A stretch of DNA of 64,000 bases, from the NCBI GenBank assembly GCA_021463145.1, contig JAJTWZ010000004.1:62001-126000 (forward strand), read 5' to 3'. The position numbers were made by a program, and so were the translations under genes. This document shows positions 16,937 through 25,844 of this stretch, in pieces. Numbering within the stretch: the first letter of the stretch is position 1; each line of letters opens with the position of its first letter. The stretch is from Blastocatellia bacterium. GTDB taxonomy: Bacteria > Acidobacteriota > Blastocatellia > UBA7656 > JADIYM01. The notes beneath the pieces were generated by a model. It saw only the letters and a program-made list of their open reading frames with translations, was not told the DNA's origin and searched no databases.

Positions 16937-17833
16937 ATGAGCTACATTCCGGCTTCGGACAGGGCGAAGGTTACAGCGCCGGCGATTCAGGCACGCAAGG
17001 GTGGCGAGCCGATCGTCGCGCTGACGGCTTACGACTATCCGTCGGCGCGTCTCGTTGACGAAGCCGGCATCGACCTCCTGCTCGTTGGCGACAGCGTCGC
17101 GAACGTGATGCTCGGATACGAGTCGACGATCCCGGTCACGCTCGACGAGATGCTGATGGTCTCGCGAGCCGTGCGCCGCGCGGTCTCGACGTCCCTTGTC
17201 GTTGGCGACCTTCCGTTCGGGACCTATCACGAGAGTGTCGAGCAGGCGGTTCGTTCGTCGATTCGTTTCGTGAAGGAGGGCGGCGTGGAGGCCGTCAAGC
17301 TCGAGGGTGGGGCCAGGCGCGCGGCTGCAGTGCGTGCGATCGTGGACGCCGAGATTCCGGTTCTCGGCCACATCGGCCTCACTCCGCAGTCGGTCCACCG
17401 GCTGGGCGGCTATCGGGTACAGGGAAAGACCATCGATGCGGCAAGGGCGCTGATCGAGGATGCGCTTGCGCTCGAAGAGGCTGGCGCGTTCGCTATCGTG
17501 CTCGAGGCCGTGCCTGCCGAGATCGCGCGACTCGTGACGAAGCGGCTCTCCGTCCCGACGATCGGTATCGGTGCGGGGCCCCACTGTGACGGCCAGATCC
17601 TCGTCTACACAGATCTCATCGGGTTGTCGTTCGGCCATACGCCGAAATTCGTCCGCCAGTACGCGGACACCAAGGCCGTCATTGCCGGTGCGCTCTCGCG
17701 CTACACCCTCGACGTGCGTACGAAGGCGTTTCCTGCGGAGTCCGAGAGTTACGCGGTTGCCGAGGGGATGTCGGACCGCCTTCTGGAGATCGATATTGAA
17801 TCTGCCGGCGTTTCGGACGAGCGGACTGCCTGA
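16937..17833 (+). CDS. panB: 3-methyl-2-oxobutanoate hydroxymethyltransferase
   Basis: The start ATG 16937 has an AGGGAGG site 5 bases upstream. The 298-residue enzyme transfers a hydroxymethyl group from methylenetetrahydrofolate to ketoisovalerate, giving ketopantoate. The sequence shows LTAYDYPSARLVDEAGIDLLLVGDS (metal and substrate site, residues about 30-55), VGDLPFGTY, GHIGLTPQSVHRLGGY, VPTIGIGAGPHCDGQILV and LIGLSFGHTPKFVRQYA, all of the family. It is followed 2 bp later by panC and then panD, a pathway operon. The upstream spacer holds an operator-like repeat. Confidence 0.97.
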   Translation: MSYIPASDRAKVTAPAIQARKGGEPIVALTAYDYPSARLVDEAGIDLLLVGDSVANVMLGYESTIPVTLDEMLMVSRAVRRAVSTSLVVGDLPFGTYHESVEQAVRSSIRFVKEGGVEAVKLEGGARRAAAVRAIVDAEIPVLGHIGLTPQSVHRLGGYRVQGKTIDAARALIEDALALEEAGAFAIVLEAVPAEIARLVTKRLSVPTIGIGAGPHCDGQILVYTDLIGLSFGHTPKFVRQYADTKAVIAGALSRYTLDVRTKAFPAESESYAVAEGMSDRLLEIDIESAGVSDERTA

Positions 17834-17835
17834 AG

Positions 17836-18693
17836 ATGGAGATCGTCAAACGTACACCGCAGATGAAGGCGCTCGCCGAGCGCCTGCGCGACGAAGGTCA
17901 GCGGATCGGCATCGTTCCAACGATGGGTGCGCTGCACTCGGGCCACATGAGCCTGATGCAGCGGGCGCGTCAGATGAGCGACATAGTTGTGGTCACGATC
18001 TTCATCAATCCGATCCAGTTTGGACCGGCCGAGGACCTCGAGCGCTATCCAAGAGATCTGGCAGCAGATGCCGAAATGTGCGTGTCGCGTGGGGTTGATT
18101 ACATCTTCGCGCCGCTGATAGACGAAGTCTATCCGGAGAATTTCTCGTCGTACGTCATAGTGGAAGGACTGTCGGACAGGCTCTGTGGCGCGAGCCGCGA
18201 GGGCCACTTCCGCGGCGTCACGACTGTCGTCTCGAAGCTCTTCAACATCGTGAAGCCGCATTTCGCGTTCTTCGGCCGCAAGGATGCGCAGCAGGCAGTA
18301 ATCATCAAGCGGATGGTTGCCGACCTCTGCATGGATGCGGAGATCGTCGTCTGCCCGATTGTTCGCGACGACGACGGCCTCGCGCTCTCTTCGCGAAACG
18401 TCTACCTGTCGTCAGAGGAGCGGGGAGCGGCCACCGTGCTGCACCGCGCGCTCGAAAAGGCACAGGTTCTGTTCGGGGACGGCACGCGCGACGCCGAAAC
18501 TCTGCGGACGGCCATGGACGAGCTTATCGCGAGCGAACCGCTGGTGCGCATCGACTACATCGAGATCGTCGACGCTCACGACCTCGAGCCCGTCCAGGCG
18601 ATCGAGGACGGCCATCCTACACTCATTGCCCTGGCCGCGTTCGTCGGAAAGACTCGGCTGATCGACAATGTCGTACTCAACGGGGAGATCTGA
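17836..18693 (+). CDS. panC: Pantoate--beta-alanine ligase
   Basis: The 285-residue ATP-dependent ligase joins pantoate with beta-alanine to make pantothenate. Family motifs are present: [15 protein letters not shown] (HIGH-like nucleotide site), [54 protein letters not shown] (substrate loop), and [11 protein letters not shown] (KMSKS-like). It starts two bases after the panB stop, so the two are co-translated. Beta-alanine comes from PanD, encoded next. Ketopantoate reductase (panE) is not in the window and must be elsewhere. Confidence 0.97.
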   Translation: MEIVKRTPQMKALAERLRDEGQRIGIVPTMGALHSGHMSLMQRARQMSDIVVVTIFINPIQFGPAEDLERYPRDLAADAEMCVSRGVDYIFAPLIDEVYPENFSSYVIVEGLSDRLCGASREGHFRGVTTVVSKLFNIVKPHFAFFGRKDAQQAVIIKRMVADLCMDAEIVVCPIVRDDDGLALSSRNVYLSSEERGAATVLHRALEKAQVLFGDGTRDAETLRTAMDELIASEPLVRIDYIEIVDAHDLEPVQAIEDGHPTLIALAAFVGKTRLIDNVVLNGEI

Positions 18694-18700
18694 ACCAGCT

Positions 18701-19063
18701 GTGGAACGAATACTTCTCAAGTCAAAGCTTCATCGGGCCGAGGTCACGGACGCCGACCTGCACTATGAAGGTTCGGTGACGATAGATGCGGACCTGATGG
18801 AGGCCGCCGACCTCGTAGAGCACGAGCAGGTGCAGATCTACAACGTGAACAACGGCAACCGCCTAACGACTTACACCCTCCGCGGGCCGCGGGGGTCCGG
18901 GTGTATCAAGGTGAATGGCGCGGCCGCGCATCTGGTGTCGAAGGGAGACCTCGTCATCATTGCGTCGTATGCGAATTACCACGAGTCGGAGATCGACGGT
19001 CACCATCCGACAGTCGTGCTTCTCGGCGAGGAGAATCGCATCAAACAGCTCGTGACCGAATAG
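18701..19063 (+). CDS. panD: Aspartate 1-decarboxylase
   Basis: Starting at GTG 18701 gives 120 residues, the usual length, and places Gly24-Ser25 in HYEGSVTID. That is the self-cleavage site that makes the pyruvoyl cofactor. Other family motifs are [13 protein letters not shown] at the N-terminus and [12 protein letters not shown] and [21 protein letters not shown] later. The enzyme makes beta-alanine from aspartate for PanC. A longer reading from 18668 overlaps panC by 26 bases and does not fit the family N-terminus. Confidence 0.95.
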   Translation: MERILLKSKLHRAEVTDADLHYEGSVTIDADLMEAADLVEHEQVQIYNVNNGNRLTTYTLRGPRGSGCIKVNGAAAHLVSKGDLVIIASYANYHESEIDGHHPTVVLLGEENRIKQLVTE

Positions 19064-19074
19064 CGGCCGTTCGC

Positions 19075-19090
19075 GCCCCGAACCCGGGGC
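19075..19090. terminator. Small GC stem-loop between convergent genes
   Basis: GCCCCG-AACC-CGGGGC forms a 6-bp stem at 19075-19090. It lies between the panD stop and the end of the minus-strand HEAT-repeat gene. No T-tract follows, so it is a weak candidate. Confidence 0.35.
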
Positions 19091-19109
19091 CAGGCGAGAC
19101 GCAGGCCGT

Positions 19110-19919
19110 TCAGTGCTCGCGCTGGCCGGGCCTCGGATTGATGTAGCGGTCGACGATCTGGCGAACCGAAGGATCGGGGTCTTCGACGGCCATCGCTTCC
19201 AGTCTCGGACGCGGCCGCGGGTCGCCGATTCGGAGGAGCGCGCGGGCGGCCGCACGCCGCAGCAATGCTTCCGGCGCGTCGAGCGCCGCGACGAGTGCTT
19301 CTACCGAACGAGAATCCTTGAGCGTACCAAGCGAAGCGGCGGCGTAGCTGCGCACGAACGCAGACTCGCCGGATCGCGACAGGAGCGTCGAAAGGAGCGG
19401 GACGGCGCGCGAGTCCTGCAGTTTACCGAGCGCAGTCGCCGCAGCACGGCGAACCGGCTCTTCGGCGTCGTCGAGCAGTTGCGCCATCTGCTCGAACGCA
19501 TCCGAAGCGCGGCATTCGGCGAGCGCGACGACGGCCCGCGCGCGTCGCCAGGGATTCGAATCGGCGAGCGCCAGGACGAGCCGGCCGACGGGCGGGGGCG
19601 AGAGCCGGCCGAGCGCCGTCGACGCTGCCGTTCCCGCGTTGAACGGATCGGAAAGCGCGGCAACGAGTGCTTCCGTGGCGGCAGGGTCGCCGATGTGTCC
19701 CAGCGCGACCGCCGCTGCTGCGCGCGCCGTGTGCTCGGGATTGGTCTCGTCCGAGGCATCCGTTGGACGAAGGAGCAGAACGCAGAGCGCTTCGACAGCC
19801 TCCCGTGATTCCGATTCGCCGAGCGCCCGCGCCGCTTCACGGCGGACGTGCGGGTCGTCGTGAGCGAGTTGCTCGATCCACTGGGCCGTTGTCGTCACCG
19901 CGCGATCATACGAGAGCAT
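19110..19919 (-). CDS. HEAT-repeat protein
   Basis: About 269 residues from ATG 19919, which has AGGA very close upstream; a GTG at 19898 is another candidate. The protein is a chain of HEAT-like repeats of about 30 residues: HDDPHVRREAARALGESES, ARAAAAVALGHIGDPAATEALVAAL, EPVRRAAATALGKLQDSRAVPLL and FVRSYAAASLGTLKDSRSVEALV. No catalytic domain or export signal is seen, so it is probably a cytoplasmic scaffold. Similar proteins serve as lyases for phycobilins or as electron-transfer scaffolds, but nothing here says which. It converges on panD. Confidence 0.88.
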   Translation of the reverse strand: MLSYDRAVTTTAQWIEQLAHDDPHVRREAARALGESESREAVEALCVLLLRPTDASDETNPEHTARAAAAVALGHIGDPAATEALVAALSDPFNAGTAASTALGRLSPPPVGRLVLALADSNPWRRARAVVALAECRASDAFEQMAQLLDDAEEPVRRAAATALGKLQDSRAVPLLSTLLSRSGESAFVRSYAAASLGTLKDSRSVEALVAALDAPEALLRRAAARALLRIGDPRPRPRLEAMAVEDPDPSVRQIVDRYINPRPGQREH

Positions 19920-20020
19920 TTCCTGAAGGACCAACACGCAACCTTCTACCCGTTTCGCTCGATCATGTGGGCGAGCAGGCCGCGACGGCGCCGCGCGAAA
20001 CATTGCTCAGGAGAATCGTC

Positions 20021-20953
20021 ATGCTGGAATCAGTTCCACCTGCGGCCGGGGGCGTGTCACCGCCACCCGATCCCGCCGCGTACCTCTACGTCGTCCGAAT
20101 CGGCGACACGCTCGAGTCCGTGCTCGAGCGTCACGGTCTGCGCACCGATGCCGACAGACGCGCGTTCTTCGACGCGAATCCCGGGCTCAATTCGAATGGA
20201 CAGCTTACGCCAGGACAGGTGGTTCGAATCCCACCGTCGCCGGTGGCCGCTTCCACAACTTTCAACCCGAATATTCAGACTTCCTGGACCAACGGCTATG
20301 GGCGAAATCTCGCCGGTCAGAATCGCTACAACGACGCCCTGCAAGCTGCGCAGAAGCGGTGGCCGGGGGTCGATCCGCTCATCCTGAAGTCGATACTCGC
20401 GCAGGAGACGGGCTTCCGCGAGCAGGCGTTCGCTGCGAATCCCCACGGCTATGCAGGTGTCGCCCAGCTTGGCATCGACGAGGCCCACGAAGCCGGGCTC
20501 GATACCGGGCGGTCGAGAATGGGAAGGAACGGGCGGGCGCCGTTCTACGATCGTGCTGCGGACGAACGATTCGATCCTGCCAAGGCTATCCCGGCCGCGG
20601 CTGTGATCCTCCGTAACAAGGAACGCGCGCTGGAGTCAGGCGCCAGGACTCGGTCCGGTGTCCGGCTTCACGGGTACTCGTTCTATGGCGAACCACGTGG
20701 CGACGATCGCTGGCGGCTGGCGGCAGCGGCTTACAACGGAGGGCAGGGCACCATCCTCCGGGCGATGCGTCATGCGTACGGCGAGACGCCCCCCGGCCAG
20801 GTCCGCTGGAACGACCTGTTGCGATCGCCCACCGGCAACATTCGCGATAGCCCCCTCTGGAGGGCCATAGCCGAAGTCGGAATGAACCCGGCGTCCAAGT
20901 ACCGGGAAATCGCCGAGTACGCGGCCAATGTAGTCGCCCGCGCCCGTCAGTAG
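20021..20953 (+). CDS. LysM-containing lytic transglycosylase (SLT family)
   Basis: ATG 20021 has AGGAG upstream (20009-20013) and gives 310 residues. After a short Pro-rich N-terminus comes a LysM-like peptidoglycan-binding unit (YVVRIGDTLESVLERHGL to QLTPGQVVRIPP, residues 20-65). From about residue 115 on is an SLT-type lytic transglycosylase domain with LKSILAQETGF (catalytic Glu), YAGVAQLG and AAAYNGGQGTI. It cleaves the glycan chain of peptidoglycan. No signal peptide is evident, so export could use an unusual route, or the protein may be secreted with the nearby secretion system. Not in an operon with neighbours. Confidence 0.85.
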   Translation: MLESVPPAAGGVSPPPDPAAYLYVVRIGDTLESVLERHGLRTDADRRAFFDANPGLNSNGQLTPGQVVRIPPSPVAASTTFNPNIQTSWTNGYGRNLAGQNRYNDALQAAQKRWPGVDPLILKSILAQETGFREQAFAANPHGYAGVAQLGIDEAHEAGLDTGRSRMGRNGRAPFYDRAADERFDPAKAIPAAAVILRNKERALESGARTRSGVRLHGYSFYGEPRGDDRWRLAAAAYNGGQGTILRAMRHAYGETPPGQVRWNDLLRSPTGNIRDSPLWRAIAEVGMNPASKYREIAEYAANVVARARQ

Positions 20954-20964
20954 CCGCCCACGGC

Positions 20965-21002
20965 AAAAATGGGGCCCGCACGAATTGCTCCGTACGGGCC
21001 CC
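20965..21002 (-). terminator. Rho-independent terminator for the minus-strand gene
   Basis: On the minus strand the stem GGGGCCCGTACG pairs with CGTGCGGGCCCC (one mismatch) over an 8-base loop, followed by ATTTTTG. It is just past the stop of the gene at 21029-22237. The same stem lies just after the LysM gene on the other strand, so it may serve both, but the T-tract favours the minus strand. Confidence 0.8.
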
Positions 21003-21028
21003 TCGAGACTGGACGCAGTCCGAAAGTC

Positions 21029-22237
21029 TCAGCGGTTCCAGTTGGCGCTGACGGACTGATTGCCGTTGTCGGCAATCAGAACTTCGTCACGCATTGCGGT
21101 CCACCGGCGAATTATCGATTCGGCGCGGTTCGATCGCGCGCGTGCCGCTGCGCGGTCGACCGAGCGCGCCTGTTCGATGACAATGTCGGTGGCGCCTTCG
21201 ATACCCTGCACATCGTCGGTCGTCCGGATCAGTTGCGTGTACAGCCTGGTTGCCGATGCCAGTGAGTTGAGCGCGAAAAGTAGTTCCACCTCGTTCTCAC
21301 GATAGTTGCGCGACGTGAAGGTCACCTGACCAGTGAAGAAGCTGTAACGCACTCCGAGCATCTTCGCGTAGTCGTAGAGCAACGACTGGACCTTCTTCTC
21401 AATCGCGGCGGCCTCTGAAGCCGTAATGGTCCCGGAGCCGATGCTGTTCGAACGGATCACGATGTCGTTGCCGAGGCTGTGTACGACGATCTCGTTGATG
21501 CCGCGCCACTCGACCGGCGCGAGTGTGACGACGAGTTCGTTCACGCCTCGCACGTAGCCCGCGCGGGTGCCGTTGACGAATATGTGCACCACGTCGCCAC
21601 GCCGTTCGTGCGTTTCCGTCAGCCTGAACACGTTGGTGTTCTGGGCGACGATCCGGACGAACATCTGTCCGGCGCGCGTCGACGCGGTAGCCGACAGAAT
21701 GCGGACGTTCGATGCCGGGGGATCGGTCTGTCCGTAAAAATCACTGTCGACCACGAACGACCGATCGAGGACGAATTTCAGTTCGGTTCCGCGTCGAAGA
21801 TTGTCGATGGTGTCCATCGGTTCGCCAGCGGGAGTCGTCAGGCCGCCGGTGACCGTCACAGAGGCGCCCGTCTGCGACTCGAGCCGATCGAAGGCCACGG
21901 TCACGCCACTCGATGTTCCCCAGGCCTTCGCGGCCGTGACCTCTTGTACGCTGCCCTTGAGGGTCGTGCCCGTGGGAATGACGACCGTGTCCTTGATACG
22001 GATTGGAGCGATGACGGTGGCGCGAACGGCGTCGCCCTCGCGAGCCGAGCCCGATTCGATCGTCGAGTCCATTTTCACGGCGATGGTCGTACCCGAAGGA
22101 ACCGTGACACGATCGCCAATCTGTGCCGAGGACGACGGCGCTATCATTCCGAGCGCCATCGTAAGACCAATCGCCAGAACCGCGGCGCGTCGCGCCGCTT
22201 TCTGAACGACGTTCGTCGAAGTGTGTGTGAAGTTCAT
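21029..22237 (-). CDS. Secreted hypothetical protein with VirB10/TrbI-like beta-barrel segment
   Basis: ATG 22237 follows GGAGGTGA at 7 bases. The 402-residue product has a signal peptide (residues 1-38, RRAAVLAIGLTMALGMIAPS). Next comes RVTVPSGTTIAVKMDSTIESG and IPTGTTLKGSVQEV, which resemble the beta-barrel strands of TrbI/VirB10-type and FlgD-like proteins. The C-terminal 150 residues are mixed, with FTSRNYRENEVELLFALNSLAS and a helical end. The protein should lie in the periplasm or on the surface. The family's role is unknown to me. A strong terminator follows the gene. Confidence 0.75.
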   Translation of the reverse strand: MNFTHTSTNVVQKAARRAAVLAIGLTMALGMIAPSSSAQIGDRVTVPSGTTIAVKMDSTIESGSAREGDAVRATVIAPIRIKDTVVIPTGTTLKGSVQEVTAAKAWGTSSGVTVAFDRLESQTGASVTVTGGLTTPAGEPMDTIDNLRRGTELKFVLDRSFVVDSDFYGQTDPPASNVRILSATASTRAGQMFVRIVAQNTNVFRLTETHERRGDVVHIFVNGTRAGYVRGVNELVVTLAPVEWRGINEIVVHSLGNDIVIRSNSIGSGTITASEAAAIEKKVQSLLYDYAKMLGVRYSFFTGQVTFTSRNYRENEVELLFALNSLASATRLYTQLIRTTDDVQGIEGATDIVIEQARSVDRAAARARSNRAESIIRRWTAMRDEVLIADNGNQSVSANWNR

Positions 22238-22374
22238 GATCGAGTCACCTCCGCAGGGTTTCGGGGCTCATCGGCAAGTAGCCGGTGTGCTGCCCGCGCG
22301 CCGCAGTGCGAATACCGTGCCAGAGAACGAAATGCCCGGTATGCCGCGCGATATGATCACGCCCTGCGTACGAA

Positions 22375-22389
22375 GCGCCGGTTTCCGGC
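22375..22389. repeat. Perfect 6-bp stem-loop (CGCCGG-TTT-CCGGCG)
   Basis: This lies in the 240-bp gap between two minus-strand genes, with an outer pairing GCGTA/TACGC adding length. It is about 90 bp past the dehydrogenase stop. No T-tract follows, so a terminator is only possible. I see nothing else in the gap. Confidence 0.35.
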
Positions 22390-22477
22390 GTACGCCGGCC
22401 ACGAGCGGCCCATACCATATGGTCGAGCCGTTGCACGCAAGCGGCCCGCCACATCCGCCGGTCGAGCGCCGTTCAGT

Positions 22478-24679
22478 TCACGCGTGATGCGTCAGGTCCG
22501 AGACTCCGAACTCGCGAAGCGCGCTCTTCAGATCGACCGAAACACCGGTTCGAAGTGACTCGAGGATCGCGAAAGTCGTAAGAGTGGTCGCGATCTGCGA
22601 GTCGAGCGGGATGGGCGACGGGCCGCCAGACCGCACGGAGTCCACGAACGAAGAGACCTCCGCCGCGTGCCCCTTGTCCTGGGGGCCGCCTTTGAGTTTC
22701 TCCTCGCGTCCCTCGCGATACACCGACGCGGACTTGAAATCGTCGAGCACTGCAGACGAGCCGTCGGCGAAGATCTCGTAGCGCTCCTTCGCCATTCTCT
22801 TGTCGCCAAGGGCGACGTAGACGATCGTTCCGACCGACCCGTCCGACATCTCGAGCGAAACTACCAGGCTATCGGCGTCCGTCTCCCTGCCGTTTCCCGA
22901 ACGAACGGAGACTGCTCCGGCGCGCGCTGGCGTCGATCCGGTCATGTACTGAACGAAGTCCACGAAGTGGCAGACCTCGCCTACTACCCGGCCTCCGCCT
23001 TCCACCGGGTCCTGCGACCAGTGCTCCCGAGGAACGAAGCCGGCGTTGATGCGCACACTTACGACCATCGGGCCGACACGTCCAGCGAATCTGTCCCTGA
23101 CCTGGCGAGCCAGCGGTGCGAAGCGACGATTGAAGCCGGTCAGAAGTGGACGTCCGCTGGCACGAGCTGCATCGACGACGAGCCTGAGACCGTCCGTGTC
23201 GAGAGCCAAGGGCTTTTCGACGAACACGGCCTTTCCTGCCGCAAGGGCCCGCGCGGCGAGCGATGAGTGGAGGTTGTGCCGTGTCGCCACGAAAACGCAC
23301 GAAGTCGACGAGTCATCGAGAATCTGCTCGATGCCCGAGGACATGAACGCGAACTGAAACTTGTCGGCGACACTGCGCGCCGTAAGTCCCGACGAGGTTG
23401 CGACGCCGGTGAGCCGGACCCGGTCGAGGCGCTTGAGCGGCGGCAGCAGGCTCGCGGTCGCAAAGTTCCCGGCACCAACGAAGGCGACGCCGACGTCGCC
23501 AGGTATGGAAGCCGATTTCGCACTTGAATGCTCCACGCGCTCTGAAAGCGCGGGAGCTCCCGAGTATTCGAGGAGGATCCCGCAAGGCGAATCGCCTGCC
23601 TTGCCAAGCACCACGTCATATGCGGCGACCGCCTCTTCAAGTGGAAACCGGTGCGTCGTCAGGTGCGACATCGCGATTCGACCGGATGCAAGCAACTCGA
23701 TGAAGGACGACATGTTGCGCCCTTCGGTCCAGCGCACGTAGCTGACCGGGTAGTCGATACCGTGTTCCTCGTAGGAGGGGTCATACCGGCCAGGCCCGTA
23801 CGACCTGGACATGCGCACGTCAAGTTCCTTCTCGTAATACGGTGAACGAGGCACGTCCATCGGCACAAGCCCGACGACGACGACGCGCGCTCGCATCCTC
23901 GCGATGCGTCCGGCCAGTTCGATCGGGTCGTTAGATTTCGCGCTCGCGGTAATCACCACCGCATCCGCGCCGACGCCGCCGGTGAAAGCGTCAATCTGCC
24001 GCTCGACGTCTTCCTTTCGGATGATTGCCAGATCCGCCCCTGACACGACGGCGCGAGCAACGGTGGCCGGATCCAGGTCGACACCGGCTACGCGACAGCC
24101 CGAGGCGCGAAGCAACTGCACCGTTATCTGTCCAATGAGGCCGAGGCCGATCACGACGACCGTCTCGCCGAGCCGCGCATCGGCTTGACGCACGCCCTGC
24201 ATCGCAATCGCGCCAATCGTCGTGTACGCCGCATCGTCGAACGAAACCGAGTCAGGAAGGGGAGTGCAGAGGTTGCGAGGAACGAAAATGAGCTCGGCGT
24301 GGTTTGCGTACGTCGCTCCGGCGCAGGCAACGCGGTCGCCGACGTGCAGGTCAGTGACGCCTTCGCCGACGGCCGCAACTACCCCGGCCGCGCTGTATCC
24401 GAAGGGCTTGAGCGACTCGAGCCGGGTCCGAACCTTGAGGACCGTAGCGCCGAGTCCTTCCTTCCTGACGTTGTCGACAACTTGTTTGACCAGGTCCGGA
24501 CGTTGGCGAGCCTTGCCGAGGAGTGAACTCTGCCCCACCGAGACGGTGCCGCGTTCCGTTCCAGCGCTGATGAGTGACCTCGAGGTCTGCACGAGCACGC
24601 CACCGGGCCTGCAGGCCGGAGGCGGCACATCGCCGACGCTCACCTCTCCCGACTTGAAATTCTGGAAGACCTGCTTCAT
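22478..24679 (-). CDS. Bidomain oxidoreductase: zinc-type dehydrogenase fused to GFO/IDH/MocA dehydrogenase
   Basis: A 733-residue fusion. The first half (about 1-360) is a medium-chain dehydrogenase with GYSAAGVVAAVGEGV, HVGDRVACAGATYANHAE and Rossmann VVVIGLGLIGQITVQLLRASG. The second half (about 390-700) is a GFO/IDH/MocA-type domain with GVAFVGAGNFATASLLPPLKR, VFVATRHNLHSSLAARAL and GKAVFVEKPLAL (the family's EKP motif). Such bidomain enzymes typically lie in polysaccharide-synthesis clusters and oxidise sugar derivatives; no glycosyltransferases are seen here. Substrate is unknown. The 42-bp gap to the zinc-ribbon gene upstream suggests co-transcription. Confidence 0.9.
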   Translation of the reverse strand: MKQVFQNFKSGEVSVGDVPPPACRPGGVLVQTSRSLISAGTERGTVSVGQSSLLGKARQRPDLVKQVVDNVRKEGLGATVLKVRTRLESLKPFGYSAAGVVAAVGEGVTDLHVGDRVACAGATYANHAELIFVPRNLCTPLPDSVSFDDAAYTTIGAIAMQGVRQADARLGETVVVIGLGLIGQITVQLLRASGCRVAGVDLDPATVARAVVSGADLAIIRKEDVERQIDAFTGGVGADAVVITASAKSNDPIELAGRIARMRARVVVVGLVPMDVPRSPYYEKELDVRMSRSYGPGRYDPSYEEHGIDYPVSYVRWTEGRNMSSFIELLASGRIAMSHLTTHRFPLEEAVAAYDVVLGKAGDSPCGILLEYSGAPALSERVEHSSAKSASIPGDVGVAFVGAGNFATASLLPPLKRLDRVRLTGVATSSGLTARSVADKFQFAFMSSGIEQILDDSSTSCVFVATRHNLHSSLAARALAAGKAVFVEKPLALDTDGLRLVVDAARASGRPLLTGFNRRFAPLARQVRDRFAGRVGPMVVSVRINAGFVPREHWSQDPVEGGGRVVGEVCHFVDFVQYMTGSTPARAGAVSVRSGNGRETDADSLVVSLEMSDGSVGTIVYVALGDKRMAKERYEIFADGSSAVLDDFKSASVYREGREEKLKGGPQDKGHAAEVSSFVDSVRSGGPSPIPLDSQIATTLTTFAILESLRTGVSVDLKSALREFGVSDLTHHA

Positions 24680-24721
24680 CGAGCCGTGGATCGCGCGCGA
24701 ACGTACAGGGTCATCGAGATC

Positions 24722-25720
24722 CTAGGCCGACGGCGCGTAGTTCGCGCGACGTTCGTGGCGGAACGCCTGAAGAACCTTGTGGACCTGTCGCGGCTTCAAC
24801 GATCCGCCGAGCGACTCGGCAATGGTCTGGTGCAGCCCCTTGTCGGGCGGGGTTGTCGACTCCAGATAGGACAGATACTGCCGGACGATTTCGTCGCGAT
24901 GCTCAGGTGCCGGATCCGGAACCGCCTCGAACGCCCGGGGATCGTCGTGAAGTACGTCAATCCATCGAAGAACCTGCCACCTGTTTGCATAACCGAGCGA
25001 GTCGGCAAGGGTCTGCGGCAATTCGTCGAGACTGTGCTCGCGTGCCTGAATCGCCAACCAGTAGGCCCGCTCGATCTCGAAGAGCTGCTGGCGCGAGAGC
25101 CTGGGCGTCGGACTGGCGGCATCCTGCTTCCGGGCCAGGTCGCGCACGGCGAGGATGACTTCCTTGATAGGTACGTTGAGCTGCGTTGCGATCGCACGGC
25201 GGCGGCCACCGGCCGGACGCTCGTGCCGCTCGACCATGTCCCGGTAGATCGCCCACGCCTGCTCGCGAAGCTCCGGCGTCAGATGAGCCATCTTCGCCGT
25301 GACGTCCTGGATGACTTCCGCCACCATCCAGCGTCGCACCCACAGCTTTTCCGCAATCGAGGCGTGCAGTTCGCGCAATGATTCGCTGCCGCCGTTGGCA
25401 AGCCCGAAGGCCTCGGTGATCTGTTGCCGGATCTCGTCCGTGAGGTCGGTCGGCTTTGGCGGCCGTGGTCCCTTCTTGACCTTCTTGACGAGCACCGGCG
25501 ACCGGGGGCGCGCGGCGTCGGCGACTGCCGCCCGGGGGCCTGCCTTTCGAACTTCGACCGCTGCCGGCCTGGCGGGCTTGCCGCCGGTCACGGGCGCGAC
25601 TGCGGGATCGGCGACGCCCATTCGCTTCGAACACTTCGAGCAATACAGAGCATTGCGGTTCGGCGAAAAGAACGTGACGTTGCACAAATCACAGCTCTTT
25701 CGAAACTTCATTCCGGCCAT
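24722..25720 (-). CDS. Zinc-ribbon protein with four tandem helical (HTH-like) repeats
   Basis: 332 residues from ATG 25720 (ATG 25711 is equally possible). Cys10-Cys13 and Cys27-Cys30 form a treble-type zinc ribbon. A basic Ala/Pro/Lys linker (residues 40-92) follows. The rest is four units of about 50 residues at roughly 93-141, 147-198, 208-260 and 272-324. Each has the pattern of a helix with R..I or R..., a loop, then LHxxIAxxL, then RxxVxxVI or similar. The shared frame (for example LHASIAEKLWVRRWMVAEVI and LHQTIAESLGGSLKPRQVHKVL) suggests helix-turn-helix units. I know no named family. It could bind DNA or RNA. It lies next to a zinc-ribbon pseudokinase upstream. Confidence 0.75.
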   Translation of the reverse strand: MAGMKFRKSCDLCNVTFFSPNRNALYCSKCSKRMGVADPAVAPVTGGKPARPAAVEVRKAGPRAAVADAARPRSPVLVKKVKKGPRPPKPTDLTDEIRQQITEAFGLANGGSESLRELHASIAEKLWVRRWMVAEVIQDVTAKMAHLTPELREQAWAIYRDMVERHERPAGGRRRAIATQLNVPIKEVILAVRDLARKQDAASPTPRLSRQQLFEIERAYWLAIQAREHSLDELPQTLADSLGYANRWQVLRWIDVLHDDPRAFEAVPDPAPEHRDEIVRQYLSYLESTTPPDKGLHQTIAESLGGSLKPRQVHKVLQAFRHERRANYAPSA

Positions 25721-25844
25721 AGCGGTGAATACTGTATCGAGCCCGTTTGGTCTGTCAAGGAATGGGAATTGAAGGAATACGGAGGCCTCGGGACAGCTTG
25801 AAACAGCGCCGAATCCGGCCGCTATCGGCAGGGACGAGGACTCG

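Noticed and set aside
20220-20240. tRNA-like T-loop word GGTTCGAATCCC
   Set aside because: It lies inside the LysM transglycosylase gene (encoding VVRIPP) and no acceptor stem or anticodon arm fits around it.
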